Assembly: GCA_023393755.1 (NCBI GenBank)
Contig: JAEXCA010000034.1
Span: forward strand, 1 to 33,126
Source of the DNA: Actinomycetes bacterium
GTDB lineage: Bacteria > Actinomycetota > Actinomycetes > Propionibacteriales > Propionibacteriaceae
Length of the DNA: 33,126 nt
Direction of reading: 5' to 3'
In this document: piece after piece, positions 23,678-31,505 of the stretch
Numbering within the stretch: position 1 is the stretch's first letter
Layout: the number at the start of each line of letters is the position of its first letter
Notes under the pieces: generated by a model
The model's input: the letters and a program-made list of their open reading frames with translations, nothing else
Told to the model about the DNA's origin: nothing
Database searches by the model: none
Made by a program: the position numbers and the translations under genes

Positions 23678-24718
23678 TCAGGTCGCTCCCTGCTCGGCGT
23701 CCAGCCGCTGCTGGCGGAGCAGCGTCAGCGCCACCGGGACGGCCGCGGCTGCGGCCGGACGCGGCGCGGGCAGGTCCGGCCAGAGTCCGTCGGGCAGCAC
23801 CGCGGCGGTGGGGAGGTACGGCGGCGTCGGCGTGATCCGCCACCGACCTGTGGTTGGCGAAGGCAGGGGCCACCGGGGACGGTTCCTGGTGGCCCCCGGC
23901 GACCCGCCGTTCGGCCCGCCGCCAGACTCGGACCGGACCGCGTCCGGGAACCGGTCGGCCAGCGGAGAGAGGTGCTCGGTCGGCGGACGGTCGCGCTCGC
24001 GTCGGCCGGCTGGAAGCCTCGGGACGGCGGCTGGCGGGACGACTGGCGCCGCGGGGGTTGCCACGTCGGATGGTGAGTCGGTCGTCCAAGGCTTGGCGGA
24101 GGGCGGTCGGAGCGGGGCTGCCGTGGGCGAGGCCGGGTCCCGGCGAGGGCGAACCAGCGGGCGGTCGGGCCTGGGCCGCGGCCATCGCTCGGGTGCCGGG
24201 TCCCGGGCGTCCGTCTGTGGCGTTCGCGGCCGGACCAGTGGGCCGCGCCGGGACCACGATGGCCGGCGCGGGCCCTCGGCCTGACCTGAGGCCAGCCCCG
24301 GTGCTAAGCGGGGCCCCTTCTCGTCCGGCGGCGGCTCGGTCGGCGCGGCGAACCCCCGGGCGGGGGAACGCCGATCGACGGGCCGGGGGCCTGGTTCACC
24401 CTGAGCCCGGCGGAGGAGCGAAGGGCCGGTGGACTGGGACCACCAGGAACCGTCCCCGGTGGCCCCGGAACCGTCCCCGGTGGTCCCGGGTTGCGCAGCC
24501 ATCGGGGACCGGCGCCAGCGCAGCGGCGGCCGGGCGGTCCGGCCGGCCCGGCGGGCGGCGGCCCGGACGTGGTCGGCCCAGACCTCCGGGGCGCTGGTGA
24601 GATCCAGCCCGAACGGAGCCGGGTCGAGCGTCTCGGCGACCCCCCGTAGCCAGCGGGCCAGCCGGTCACGCCACCGGCGCGGCCGGGGCAGTGGTGGGTG
24701 CCGCTGCTGCCGAGGCAT
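23678..24718 (-). CDS. Arg/Pro-rich CIS-operon protein of unknown function containing translated REP units
   Basis: 346 residues, family not recognised. Residues ~15-60 look like a real conserved region (RRWRDRLARWLRGVAETLD and APEVWADHVRAAARRAG). Residues ~96-260 are low-complexity Arg, Pro, Gly and Ser. The final ~60 residues contain LPDGLWPDLPAPRP and a hydrophobic end. REP units lie in frame twice: at residues ~78-95 (TTGDGSGATGDGSWWSQ) and ~275-285 (ATRNRPRW). The 5' end overlaps the tube gene by 53 bp; GGAG sits 7 bp before the ATG. Other CIS operons usually carry only a short protein at this place, so the original gene may have been the N-terminal ~60 residues, enlarged later. It could also be a degenerating gene, but no stop or frameshift interrupts it. 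Confidence 0.6.
   Translation of the reverse strand: MPRQQRHPPLPRPRRWRDRLARWLRGVAETLDPAPFGLDLTSAPEVWADHVRAAARRAGRTARPPLRWRRSPMAAQPGTTGDGSGATGDGSWWSQSTGPSLLRRAQGEPGPRPVDRRSPARGFAAPTEPPPDEKGPRLAPGLASGQAEGPRRPSWSRRGPLVRPRTPQTDARDPAPERWPRPRPDRPLVRPRRDPASPTAAPLRPPSAKPWTTDSPSDVATPAAPVVPPAAVPRLPAGRRERDRPPTEHLSPLADRFPDAVRSESGGGPNGGSPGATRNRPRWPLPSPTTGRWRITPTPPYLPTAAVLPDGLWPDLPAPRPAAAAAVPVALTLLRQQRLDAEQGAT
23866..23896 (+). repeat. Long-arm REP-like hairpin inside the unknown CIS gene
   Basis: A perfect 9-bp arm GGGGCCACC (23866-23874) pairs with GGTGGCCCC (23888-23896). Inside are a GG bulge, GGA, the CGGT loop, TCC and a single T, the same plan as the units near the RAYT gene but with different, longer arms. 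It lies antisense to the gene and encodes an RNRPR-type peptide in it. Confidence 0.85.
24436..24487 (-). repeat. Composite REP-like hairpin with internally duplicated core
   Basis: Outer arms GGGACCACC (read at 24436-24444 on plus) and GGTGGTCCC (24479-24487) pair perfectly. Between them are two copies of GGGGACGGTTCC on the minus strand, separated by an extra inner arm GGTGGCCCC (24458-24466). It looks like one hairpin in which the core plus one arm was duplicated. In the coding frame it gives two TGDGS peptides. Confidence 0.85.
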
Positions 24719-25160
24719 CGTCCAACTCCAACCGGTCGTAGGCCAGGGTGAGGCTCTCGATGGCGAGCTCGTTGCTGAGCGCGTCCAGGGTGGCGGTCTG
24801 CAGTTCGCAGGGCCAGGCGCCGATCAGGTTCCAGCGCCGCACCTCGGTCGACCCGGACTCGTCCAGCATGGCGATCGAGACGTTCTCCCGCCGCACCTTC
24901 CCCTCGGCGGCCTCGAACAGCCAGTCGATCATCGCGGTGGAATCGGTCAGCCCGTAGCGCAGCGTCACCGGGGTGTACTCCACCCGTCCGGGAATCGCCC
25001 GGACCTGGGCGTGCTCGCCGCCGGCCCGGTAGAGGATGCGCTCCAGTTTGAGGCCGAGGCCCTCGATCCGGACGAACGCCGCCTGGACGGTGCCCCGGTA
25101 CTCGAACTTGAAGTTGTAGGCGCGGTAGGGATCCTGCGGAACCCCGACGGGGGTGGTCAT
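24666..25160 (-). CDS. CIS inner tube protein (T4 gp19-like)
   Basis: 164 residues, standard length for a tail tube subunit. Typical features are an opening DPYRAYNFKFEYRGTVQAAF, FVRIEGLGLKLERILYR, the TLRYGLTDSTAMIDWLFEA segment, and WNLIGAWPCELQTATLDA toward the end. These form the hexameric rings of the inner tube. Only one tube gene is present, whereas Pvc-type systems often have two or three. The last ~18 residues are Ala/Pro-rich. The start overlaps the sheath stop by ATGA. Confidence 0.93.
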   Translation of the reverse strand: MTTPVGVPQDPYRAYNFKFEYRGTVQAAFVRIEGLGLKLERILYRAGGEHAQVRAIPGRVEYTPVTLRYGLTDSTAMIDWLFEAAEGKVRRENVSIAMLDESGSTEVRRWNLIGAWPCELQTATLDALSNELAIESLTLAYDRLELDDASAAAAPTTAPAAPVA

Positions 25161-26404
25161 CGGGTACCTCCTGCCTGCTGGATCGCGGCCAGGTCAGCGG
25201 ACTGGCTGAGCTGGAAGACGACGAACTCGGCCGGCTTCACCGGCGCGATCCCGATCAGCGTCACCACCCGGCCCTCGTCCCGCACCTCGGGCGGATTGGT
25301 CTCGGCATCGCACTTGACGAAGAAGGCCTCCTGCGGGGTCTGCCCGACCAGCGCGCCGTCCCGCCAGACATTGGTGAGGAACGCGCCGACGTCCCGTCGC
25401 AGGGCCGCCCACAGCGGCTGATGGTTCGGTTCGAAGACCGCCCAGCGGGTGTTCTTCAGCACCGTCTCCTTGATCATGTTGGTCAGCCGGCGGACGTTGA
25501 TGTAGCGGAACTCGCTCGACTCCGGGGCCAGGGTGCGTGCCCCCCAGACCAGGATTCCCTCGCCGGGGAAGAACCTGATGCAGTTGATCCCGGCCGGGTT
25601 GAGCACCTCCTGCTCGCCCCGGGAGATCGGACGGGAGAGCCCGAGTGCCCCGGCGATGGTGGTGTTCGCCGGCGCCTTGTGGACGCCGCGGGTGGCGTCG
25701 GTCCTGGCCCAGATCCCGGCCAGGTGGCCGGAGGGTGGCGCGACCACCTGCTGGCCGGAGACCGGGTCGACCACGATCAGCCAGGGGAAGTAGGCAGCGG
25801 CGTAGCCGCCGGGTGACATCGGGGGCCGCAGCCCGCCCGCCGGCGGAGGCGGTGGCGGCGGGGTGGACCCTCCTTCACCGCTGCCGGAGGCGGCCGGGGC
25901 GCTGGCCGGGGCTACGGTGATCACCTCGGTCAGCCGGTTGATGTCCCTGACCTCCTCGATGGTGTCGAGGATGGCCATCCGGTCCTGCCGCAGGCCGTCC
26001 TCGCAGTGGTTGATCAGCGCGTCGTAGGAGGCGGCGTCGGTGAAGCCGGGAGCGGCGACGATCGCGACATCGTCCACCGCCTCCAGCAACTGCAGGCCGG
26101 TGGGCTCCTTGGCCGTCCCGGTCACCTTCCCGTTGGCGCCGACGTTGACCACGTAGGCCCGGCTGCCGCCGTTGGCGAAGAAGCCGTGGACGGCGGTGCT
26201 GAGGTGGGTGCCGGTGGTCGCGTCGCCGACGAACTCCCGGACGAACTGGCTCCAGTTGTCGATCGGCACCACCCGATCCTTCGGGGCGTCCTTGCTGGGG
26301 GCCACCCCGACGAAGCCGGCGCTGCTGGTCCCGGCCCGTCCGAAGGGACGGGTGCCGCCGGCCACCTCCTCGACATACACCCCTGGGGCGCGATAGTTCG
26401 GCAT
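25157..26404 (-). CDS. CIS contractile sheath protein
   Basis: 415 residues. N-terminus PNYRAPGVYVEEVAGGTRPF and C-terminal EFRYINVRRLTNMIKETVLK, then NTRWAVFEPNHQPLWAALRR, are hallmarks of phage and CIS sheath proteins. The conserved IAPVKPAEFVVFQLSQ lies at the very end. A polyproline insert (STPPPPPPPAGG) near residue 170 marks the variable outer domain. Sheath contraction drives the tube through the target membrane. GGGAG precedes the ATG. As the only sheath gene, it must form the entire sheath. Confidence 0.95.
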   Translation of the reverse strand: MPNYRAPGVYVEEVAGGTRPFGRAGTSSAGFVGVAPSKDAPKDRVVPIDNWSQFVREFVGDATTGTHLSTAVHGFFANGGSRAYVVNVGANGKVTGTAKEPTGLQLLEAVDDVAIVAAPGFTDAASYDALINHCEDGLRQDRMAILDTIEEVRDINRLTEVITVAPASAPAASGSGEGGSTPPPPPPPAGGLRPPMSPGGYAAAYFPWLIVVDPVSGQQVVAPPSGHLAGIWARTDATRGVHKAPANTTIAGALGLSRPISRGEQEVLNPAGINCIRFFPGEGILVWGARTLAPESSEFRYINVRRLTNMIKETVLKNTRWAVFEPNHQPLWAALRRDVGAFLTNVWRDGALVGQTPQEAFFVKCDAETNPPEVRDEGRVVTLIGIAPVKPAEFVVFQLSQSADLAAIQQAGGTR

Positions 26405-26407
26405 GCG

Positions 26408-27043
26408 TCAACTCCCTTCGTGGGTGGGTAGGACGATCCGCAGCTCGGTGGCCGGGCCGGGCACGTCGAGGCTGGTCCGGTGCGATCCGCGGTGCAGCGT
26501 GAGGGTGGTGGGGCTGGGCAGGCCCTGGAGCGCGAAGCGGCCGGCGGCATCGGTGGTGGTCTGCTGCCGGGTGAGGCTGGAGCGCACTTCGACCCCCGGC
26601 AGCGCGAGCCCGGCGGAGTCGACCACGGTGCCGCTGATCGCCGCCAGCGGATGGAGCTGGACCACGGACTCCTTGACCGGCGGACCACTGGGTTCGGCCA
26701 GCGGTACGCCCACCGCGACCGTGACCAGGAAGCCGAAGCCCTCCGCCGGGACGGGCAGCGGCTCGATCCGCAGGTGGGCGGTCTGCTCGGCCGCCGCCAG
26801 CAGCCGCTCGGTGAGGTCGAGGACGTCGTCCCCGGCGGTGTGGACCGCGACGGTCAGGGCCAGGTCGAGCTGGGCACCGACGCTGCGGGAGCGGCCGACC
26901 CGGGTGAGCGACAGCGGGGCGAGCCAGACCGCCGGCCGTGGTTCGGGTGTGCCGGCTCCGGGCGGGACGATCTCGACGTCGGTCCCCGCGGCTTCGCCGA
27001 GCACCTGGGCGAGGGCGTTGAGCGCGGAGCGGGTGGCGCTCAT
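26408..27043 (-). CDS. DUF4255/Pvc16-like CIS terminator protein with carboxypeptidase-regulatory-like C-terminus
   Basis: 211 residues, first gene of the CIS operon. Residues ~1-140 fit the DUF4255 (Pvc16 N-terminal) family that caps the tube and sheath: an initial ALNALAQVLGEAAGTDVEIV, ARPAV-type WLAPLSLTRVGRSRS, DLALTVAVHTAGDDVLDLTE, then LRIEPLPVPAEGFGFLV. Residues ~140-205 are a carboxypeptidase-regulatory-like beta-sandwich (ISGTVVDSAGLALPGVEV; TTDAAGRFALQGLPSP). The ATG at 27043 is chosen over an upstream in-frame ATG because it starts at the conserved region; the Shine-Dalgarno is weak. It ends 3 bp before the sheath start. Confidence 0.85.
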   Translation of the reverse strand: MSATRSALNALAQVLGEAAGTDVEIVPPGAGTPEPRPAVWLAPLSLTRVGRSRSVGAQLDLALTVAVHTAGDDVLDLTERLLAAAEQTAHLRIEPLPVPAEGFGFLVTVAVGVPLAEPSGPPVKESVVQLHPLAAISGTVVDSAGLALPGVEVRSSLTRQQTTTDAAGRFALQGLPSPTTLTLHRGSHRTSLDVPGPATELRIVLPTHEGS

Positions 27044-27286
27044 GGCGTCCCCGTGCGGACGATCGTCGAGCGTGCCATCGGCGGTATCCTCTGGCTTCGG
27101 GGTGTGCCAGCACCCTAGGACCGCTGGCCGCGCGAACGATAGGTTCCGGGCGGCGGTAGTAATGCCCACCCACGTCGGTGAGGGCCTTTCCGACTGGGCG
27201 GTGACAACGGGTTTCGATCCCCGTGGTCGATGGTCGGGCCGGGGTGGTGCGAGCTCGGGACGGGCCCGGCGTCAGCGGCCGACGGA
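27044..27286. other. Intergenic region between lacI and the CIS operon
   Basis: 243 bp holding whatever promoter drives the CIS operon leftward. I see no convincing -35/-10 pair and no strong terminator for lacI; weak 5-bp stems only. Readthrough from the LacI-controlled operon into the CIS operon is therefore not excluded. Confidence 0.4.
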
Positions 27287-28321
27287 TCAGGGTTTCCCGG
27301 ACGGCGCGAGCCCCGGGGTGCTCTCCCGTAGCAGCACCTGGAAGCCCGGCGGGGTGGCCGGGGGCTGCCAGTCCCGGTCGGTCACCGCCCGGAGCGCCAG
27401 GTAGCCGATCTCCTCCAGCGGCACCCGGACGGTGGTCAGCGCCGGAGTGACGTCGCGGGAGGTCTGGACGTCGTCGAAGCCGGCCAGCGCGATGTCGTCG
27501 CCGACCGACCGTCCGGCCGCGCGGATCGCCGCCATCGCGCCGATCGCCGCGATGTCGCTGGCCGCGAACACCAGGGTGTCCGGCTCGATGCCGGCGGCCA
27601 GCGCCTCGGTCATCGCCTGGTGACCGGCCTCCCAGGTGTAGGCCCCCCGGTGGATGCGCAGCACCTCGCCGCCGCCGGCGCCGAACCCGCTGCTGAAGCC
27701 GTCCACCCGGTCGTCGGAGCTGATCAGGCCGGGCTGGGCGGCCAGCACCACCGCCCGGCGGTAGCCGCGTCCGGCCAGCGCGAGTCCCAGCGCCCGGGTG
27801 CCGGCATGGTTGTCCACCGGGACGGTGCGCAGGCTGGGCGCGCCCCGTCCCACCGCCACCACCCGGGTGCCCAGCGCCGCCAGGGCGGCCAGTTCGGACT
27901 CCAGCTCGGGACTGGCCGCGGCCGCCGTGGTGCGGGTGGAGGCCAGGATCAGGCCGCGGGGACGCTGGCCGCGCAGCGCATGCAGATGCCGCGCCTCCCG
28001 GTCGGGACTGCGGTCGGTCACCGCGATGGTCACCACCAGCCCGGCCTCGTCGGCGGCCTTGGCCACCCCGGAGGCGATCTGGCCGAAGTAGGGGTCGGCG
28101 ATGTCGGAGACCAGCAGGGCGACGATCGCCGCGGTACCCCGCGCGGTGGCCTGGGCGGAGAGGTTGGCGGTGTAGCCCAGCCGGGCGGCGGCCTCCTCGA
28201 CCCGCTCCCGGTAGCTGTCGGCCACCCGGCGGGCCGAGCCGTTCAGCACCCGGGACGCGGTCGCCAGCGAGACGCCCGCCTCCCGGGCGACGTCGTTGAG
28301 GGTGACCACGGTGGTATCCAC
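27287..28321 (-). CDS. LacI-family transcriptional regulator
   Basis: 344 residues. The N-terminal LacI helix-turn-helix and hinge are clear: TLNDVAREAGVSLATASRVL (residues 7-26). A periplasmic-binding-like sensor domain follows, with IVALLVSDIADPYFGQIASG, then VDNHAGTRALGLALAGRGYR and IALAGFDDVQTS near the C-terminus, all typical of sugar-responsive members. The GTG at 28321 is used; an internal GTG four codons later would also give a complete protein. It is the last gene of the catabolic operon, 9 bp after the isomerase stop. It probably represses that operon through the palindrome at 33022. Confidence 0.93.
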   Translation of the reverse strand: MDTTVVTLNDVAREAGVSLATASRVLNGSARRVADSYRERVEEAAARLGYTANLSAQATARGTAAIVALLVSDIADPYFGQIASGVAKAADEAGLVVTIAVTDRSPDREARHLHALRGQRPRGLILASTRTTAAAASPELESELAALAALGTRVVAVGRGAPSLRTVPVDNHAGTRALGLALAGRGYRRAVVLAAQPGLISSDDRVDGFSSGFGAGGGEVLRIHRGAYTWEAGHQAMTEALAAGIEPDTLVFAASDIAAIGAMAAIRAAGRSVGDDIALAGFDDVQTSRDVTPALTTVRVPLEEIGYLALRAVTDRDWQPPATPPGFQVLLRESTPGLAPSGKP

Positions 28322-28330
28322 GCTCGGAGC

Positions 28331-29200
28331 CTAGACCTTCGGCAGGTGCGGGCTCACCGCCCGCGCGAATCCCTGGACAGTCCGGGCGACCACCTCGGCC
28401 GGCGGGGTGGCCCAGATGTCGGCGTTGAACAACTCCACCTCGATGTCGCGGTCGTACCCGGTGGCCAGCACCGCGGCGGTGAGCGGACCGAAGTCGATCA
28501 CCCCGTCGCCGGGGTAGTGGCGGCTGAGCAGCACGTCGGCCGCCAGCGGCGTCCGCCAGTCGCAGACCTGGTAGGTGGCGATCCGGCCCTCCCGGCCGGC
28601 CCGGGCGATCTGGTTCAGGACGTCCGGATCCCACCAGAGGTGGAAGGTGTCCACGGTCACCCCGACCACCGTGGGATCGAACCCCGCGGCCAGGTCGAGG
28701 GCCTGGCCCAGCGTGGAGACCACCGCGCGGTCGGAGCAGTACATCGGGTGCAGCGGCTCGATCGCCAGCGTGACCCCGGCCGCCCGGGCGTCGGGGGCCA
28801 GTTCGTCCAGCGCCTCGCGGACCCGGACGCGGGCACCGGCCAGGTCGCGGGAACCCTCCGGCAGCCCGCCGACCACCAGGACGAGCACTGCCTGCGAGCC
28901 GGGAGCACCGGCGGCGGCCAGGGTGGCTGCCTCCTCAATCGCCCGGCGGTTGTCGTCGATCGCCGCCCGGCGCTCGGGCCCCTCGGGGAGGGTGAAGAAG
29001 CCACCCCGGCAGTGGGTGGAGAACCGCAGCCCGGACTCGTTGAGCATGCGCGCCGCCTGTGCCAGTCCGACCTCGTTCACCGGCTCCCGCCACAGCCCGA
29101 TCGACCGCACCCCGGCCTCGGTGGTGACGCGCAGCGCAGTCGCCAGGTCGGCGTACTTCAGGGTCGCCTGGTTGATCGAGAGACGGGGATCGGGGGTCAT
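28331..29200 (-). CDS. TIM-barrel sugar phosphate isomerase/epimerase
   Basis: 289 residues of the xylose-isomerase-like AP-endonuclease-2 fold. Expected metal ligands are the Glu in LAIEPLHPMY (~residue 150), the Asp in VTVDTFHLWWDPD (~180), the His/Asp around YQVCDWRTP, and a late Glu in DIEVELFNADIW. It starts LSINQATLKYADLATALRV, usual for isomerases next to LacI regulators. Substrate is probably a keto sugar or inositol derivative, not definable from sequence. The 139-bp gap upstream is filled by a REP cluster, the only large gap in the operon. Confidence 0.88.
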   Translation of the reverse strand: MTPDPRLSINQATLKYADLATALRVTTEAGVRSIGLWREPVNEVGLAQAARMLNESGLRFSTHCRGGFFTLPEGPERRAAIDDNRRAIEEAATLAAAGAPGSQAVLVLVVGGLPEGSRDLAGARVRVREALDELAPDARAAGVTLAIEPLHPMYCSDRAVVSTLGQALDLAAGFDPTVVGVTVDTFHLWWDPDVLNQIARAGREGRIATYQVCDWRTPLAADVLLSRHYPGDGVIDFGPLTAAVLATGYDRDIEVELFNADIWATPPAEVVARTVQGFARAVSPHLPKV

Positions 29201-29237
29201 GATGGGCCTTCTCGTGCTCGAAGTTGCTTGTGGCTAG

Positions 29238-29336
29238 GTGGGACAGAGGACAGGTCCTGGGACGTGGGGACGGTTCCCGGCGCCCGGGGACGGTTCCCGG
29301 CACCAGCGACCGTCCCCTGTCCCACGGCGTCCCAGG
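29238..29336. repeat. REP-like cluster with two interleaved inverted repeats
   Basis: Three copies of the core: plus strand at 29266-29277 and 29286-29297 (20 bp apart), minus strand at 29308-29317. Two longer arms pair across them: GTGGGACAG (29238-29246) with CTGTCCCAC (29317-29325), and CCTGGGACG (29256-29264) with CGTCCCAGG (29328-29336). The pairings cross, so only one can form in a simple fold. It separates the FAD oxidoreductase and isomerase genes. Confidence 0.8.
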
Positions 29337-29339
29337 TGG

Positions 29340-31484
29340 TCAGTACACGGCTCCGCGCTCCCGGAACTCGCGCCAGACGTTCTCGAAGAAGTCGTCGTCC
29401 TCGGGGATCGGACGGCGGGGACGCCAGCGGAACACCGGGATGCCGGCCGGGTCGTCCTCCGCCCGCGGGAGGACGGGCGTCCAGGCCGGATCCGCAGCTT
29501 TGCCGGGGGCGAGCCAGGCGGCCTCCTGGATCTCGTCGTCCAGCGCGCCGCCGTCCAGGGCGAACCGGAAGATCTCCGGCAGGTCGAGCTCCCGCTCGGC
29601 GTCCGGGCCTTGACCGACCAGCGGCAGCGCCCCGGACGGGTCGGTGTACAGCACCGAGCCGCGGGAGCGGCCGCCGTGGCTGACGTAGTCGGCCATCGCC
29701 GAGAGGTAGACGTAGGCGCTGGTCAGGATGTCGCGGACCAGGAAGGTGCGGTCCACCGAGCGGCGGGAAGCTCCGTTCGCGCACACCAGATTCTCGTAGT
29801 CGGCCAGCCAGGCGTGCACCTGCTGCAGTGCCTCAGCGATGGACGCCGCCGAGCGCACTGGACCGGCCTTGGCGCTCATCAGCACCTGCACCTCGCGCAA
29901 CAGGTCACCGGTGTTGTCAGGCTGGCCGGCGGCCACCCGTCCGGTCGCTTGCTTGGCCAGCGACACCGCCTCGTCCAGCACCGGAGCGGCGGCGGACGCG
30001 AACTCCTGCTCGTCCACCGGATTGCCGGTGCGGCGCACCGCCACGTACTGCGCGGCGCGGGTGGCGCCAACCTGGCCGGAGTTCAGCGCCGCCCCACCCG
30101 GCCGGTAGACGCCGTGAGCCCCGCCGGCCTCGCCGACCGGGAAGAAGCCAGCCACGTTCGACTGCCACCAGGCATCCACCAGCAGGCCGCCATTGTTGTG
30201 CTGGGCGCAGACGTCCACCTCGAGCAGCTCCTGCTCCAGATCCACGTACGGGTTCTTGCCCAGGTAGAACTGGTAGGAGGGCTCGTTCATGTGCCGCAGC
30301 CGCTGGATCGGGGTGCCGAACAGCGCCCCGGCCCGCTCCAGGTAGTCGTACGCCTCTGGGCTCAGCGCGCTCGGGTCGAACGCGTCGCGCACCGGGTTGC
30401 GCCGGAAGTCCAGCCACACCCGGCGACCGCGCAGCACGGTCTCCCGGTAGACCAGCAGATCGATCAGGGACGACCCGTCGCGGGCCTTACGAATGTCGAA
30501 CGGCCACTGGTAGCCCTTCAGGAAGACCAGCGAGAGCAGCCGGCCGTAGTCGGGGATCGCCTCGGTGAGGAACTCCCGCTCGTCGTTGCCGTCGGCGTCG
30601 GTGGAGACGAACCGGGGGATCACCTGCATGTAGGTGCCCGAGACATTCCAGCGCGGGTGGATGGAGGCCAGCCCGAACTGCCACTCGGAGAGGTTCTTGC
30701 CGGCCACCCCGGCCCGGTAGGCGGCACCGGAGGCTCCCCACTGGCCGTTGGGGAACACCCGGGTGGCGTACATCCCGGCCGGGCCACCAGTGGCGTAGAC
30801 GAGGTTGGTGCACCGGAACAGCAGGAACGGGCTGACCTCGCCGTCGTAGGGGACGTCGCGCCGCAGCACCAGCAGGCCGGCGACCTTCCGTCCGGGAGGA
30901 GGGACGGTGGCTGAGCCTGACGAGGCCGCCCCGCCGTCAGGATCGGGGACGGTGATGACGTCCAGCACCCGACACTCGTCGAACACCCGGGTGCCGTTGC
31001 GCTGCACCTTGGCCTCCAGTTGCTGCACCATCGAACGCGAGGTGTACGGCCCCACCGAGGTGGCCCGGCGGCGCGGGTCGTGGTCGGTCTTGTAGCCGAT
31101 GAACTCGCCGTACCGGTTCTGCGGGAACGGGACGCCGAGATCCACCAGGTGCAGGAACGCCCGCGCGCTCAGCGCGGCCTCGGCCAGCGCGTTGTCACCG
31201 TCCATCGCTCCGCCGGAGAACAGCGTCTCGGCCATCTCCCGCACCGAGTCGGGGTCACCGCCGGAGAGCGTCAGCTTGTAGTAGGTCTGCTTGTCGGAGC
31301 CGGCATTGCGGGAGGCGCCGGCGTTGACCTTGTCGGCCACCATCACCAGATCGTGCTGGCCGCCCTCCCAGATCCGGTCGGCGGCGCAGTAGCCGGCCGA
31401 GCCGGTGCCCACCACGACGGTGTTCGCGGTCACCACCGGTACGTCGAAACCACCGATCCGGATCGGCTGCGGGTCATGGGTCAT
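29340..31484 (-). CDS. FAD-dependent oxidoreductase (fumarate reductase/SdhA-type flavoprotein)
   Basis: 714 residues. The N-terminal dinucleotide-binding motif is GTGSAG in TVVVGTGSAGYCAADR (residues ~21-36). A TNLVYATGGPAGMY strand and HNNGGLLVDAWWQSNVAGFF, with FPVGEAGGAHGVYRPGGAAL, place it in the FAD_binding_2 (fumarate reductase/aspartate oxidase) superfamily. Family members beside SDR and isomerase genes oxidise sugar acids or polyols; the substrate here is unknown. GAAGGAG precedes the ATG. The surface loop near residues 183-200 (DPDGGAASSGSATVPPPGRK) appears to derive from a repeat of the second dispersed family. No iron-sulfur or cytochrome partner is encoded nearby. Confidence 0.87.
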   Translation of the reverse strand: MTHDPQPIRIGGFDVPVVTANTVVVGTGSAGYCAADRIWEGGQHDLVMVADKVNAGASRNAGSDKQTYYKLTLSGGDPDSVREMAETLFSGGAMDGDNALAEAALSARAFLHLVDLGVPFPQNRYGEFIGYKTDHDPRRRATSVGPYTSRSMVQQLEAKVQRNGTRVFDECRVLDVITVPDPDGGAASSGSATVPPPGRKVAGLLVLRRDVPYDGEVSPFLLFRCTNLVYATGGPAGMYATRVFPNGQWGASGAAYRAGVAGKNLSEWQFGLASIHPRWNVSGTYMQVIPRFVSTDADGNDEREFLTEAIPDYGRLLSLVFLKGYQWPFDIRKARDGSSLIDLLVYRETVLRGRRVWLDFRRNPVRDAFDPSALSPEAYDYLERAGALFGTPIQRLRHMNEPSYQFYLGKNPYVDLEQELLEVDVCAQHNNGGLLVDAWWQSNVAGFFPVGEAGGAHGVYRPGGAALNSGQVGATRAAQYVAVRRTGNPVDEQEFASAAAPVLDEAVSLAKQATGRVAAGQPDNTGDLLREVQVLMSAKAGPVRSAASIAEALQQVHAWLADYENLVCANGASRRSVDRTFLVRDILTSAYVYLSAMADYVSHGGRSRGSVLYTDPSGALPLVGQGPDAERELDLPEIFRFALDGGALDDEIQEAAWLAPGKAADPAWTPVLPRAEDDPAGIPVFRWRPRRPIPEDDDFFENVWREFRERGAVY
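30906..30926 (-). repeat. Second-family repeat translated within the FAD oxidoreductase
   Basis: Reads CCTCGTCAGGCTCAGCCACC on the minus strand, sharing the TCGTCAGGCTC core with 11933-11960 and resembling the common CTTCGACAGGCTCAG-type repeat. It sits in frame in a loop and supplies the SSGSAT residues. Confidence 0.5.
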
Positions 31485-31505
31485 GGCTGCGCTCCTTCGT
31501 TGGGG

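Noticed and set aside
27061..27130. Sigma-54-like TGGCAC before the CIS operon
   Set aside because: The required TTGC element at the proper distance is missing, and sigma-54 is generally absent from actinomycetes.
27200..27228. T-arm-like sequence GGGTTTCGATCCCC suggesting a tRNA
   Set aside because: The loop is 8 nt instead of 7 and no acceptor or anticodon stem can be found in the ~75 bases upstream; at most a decayed remnant.
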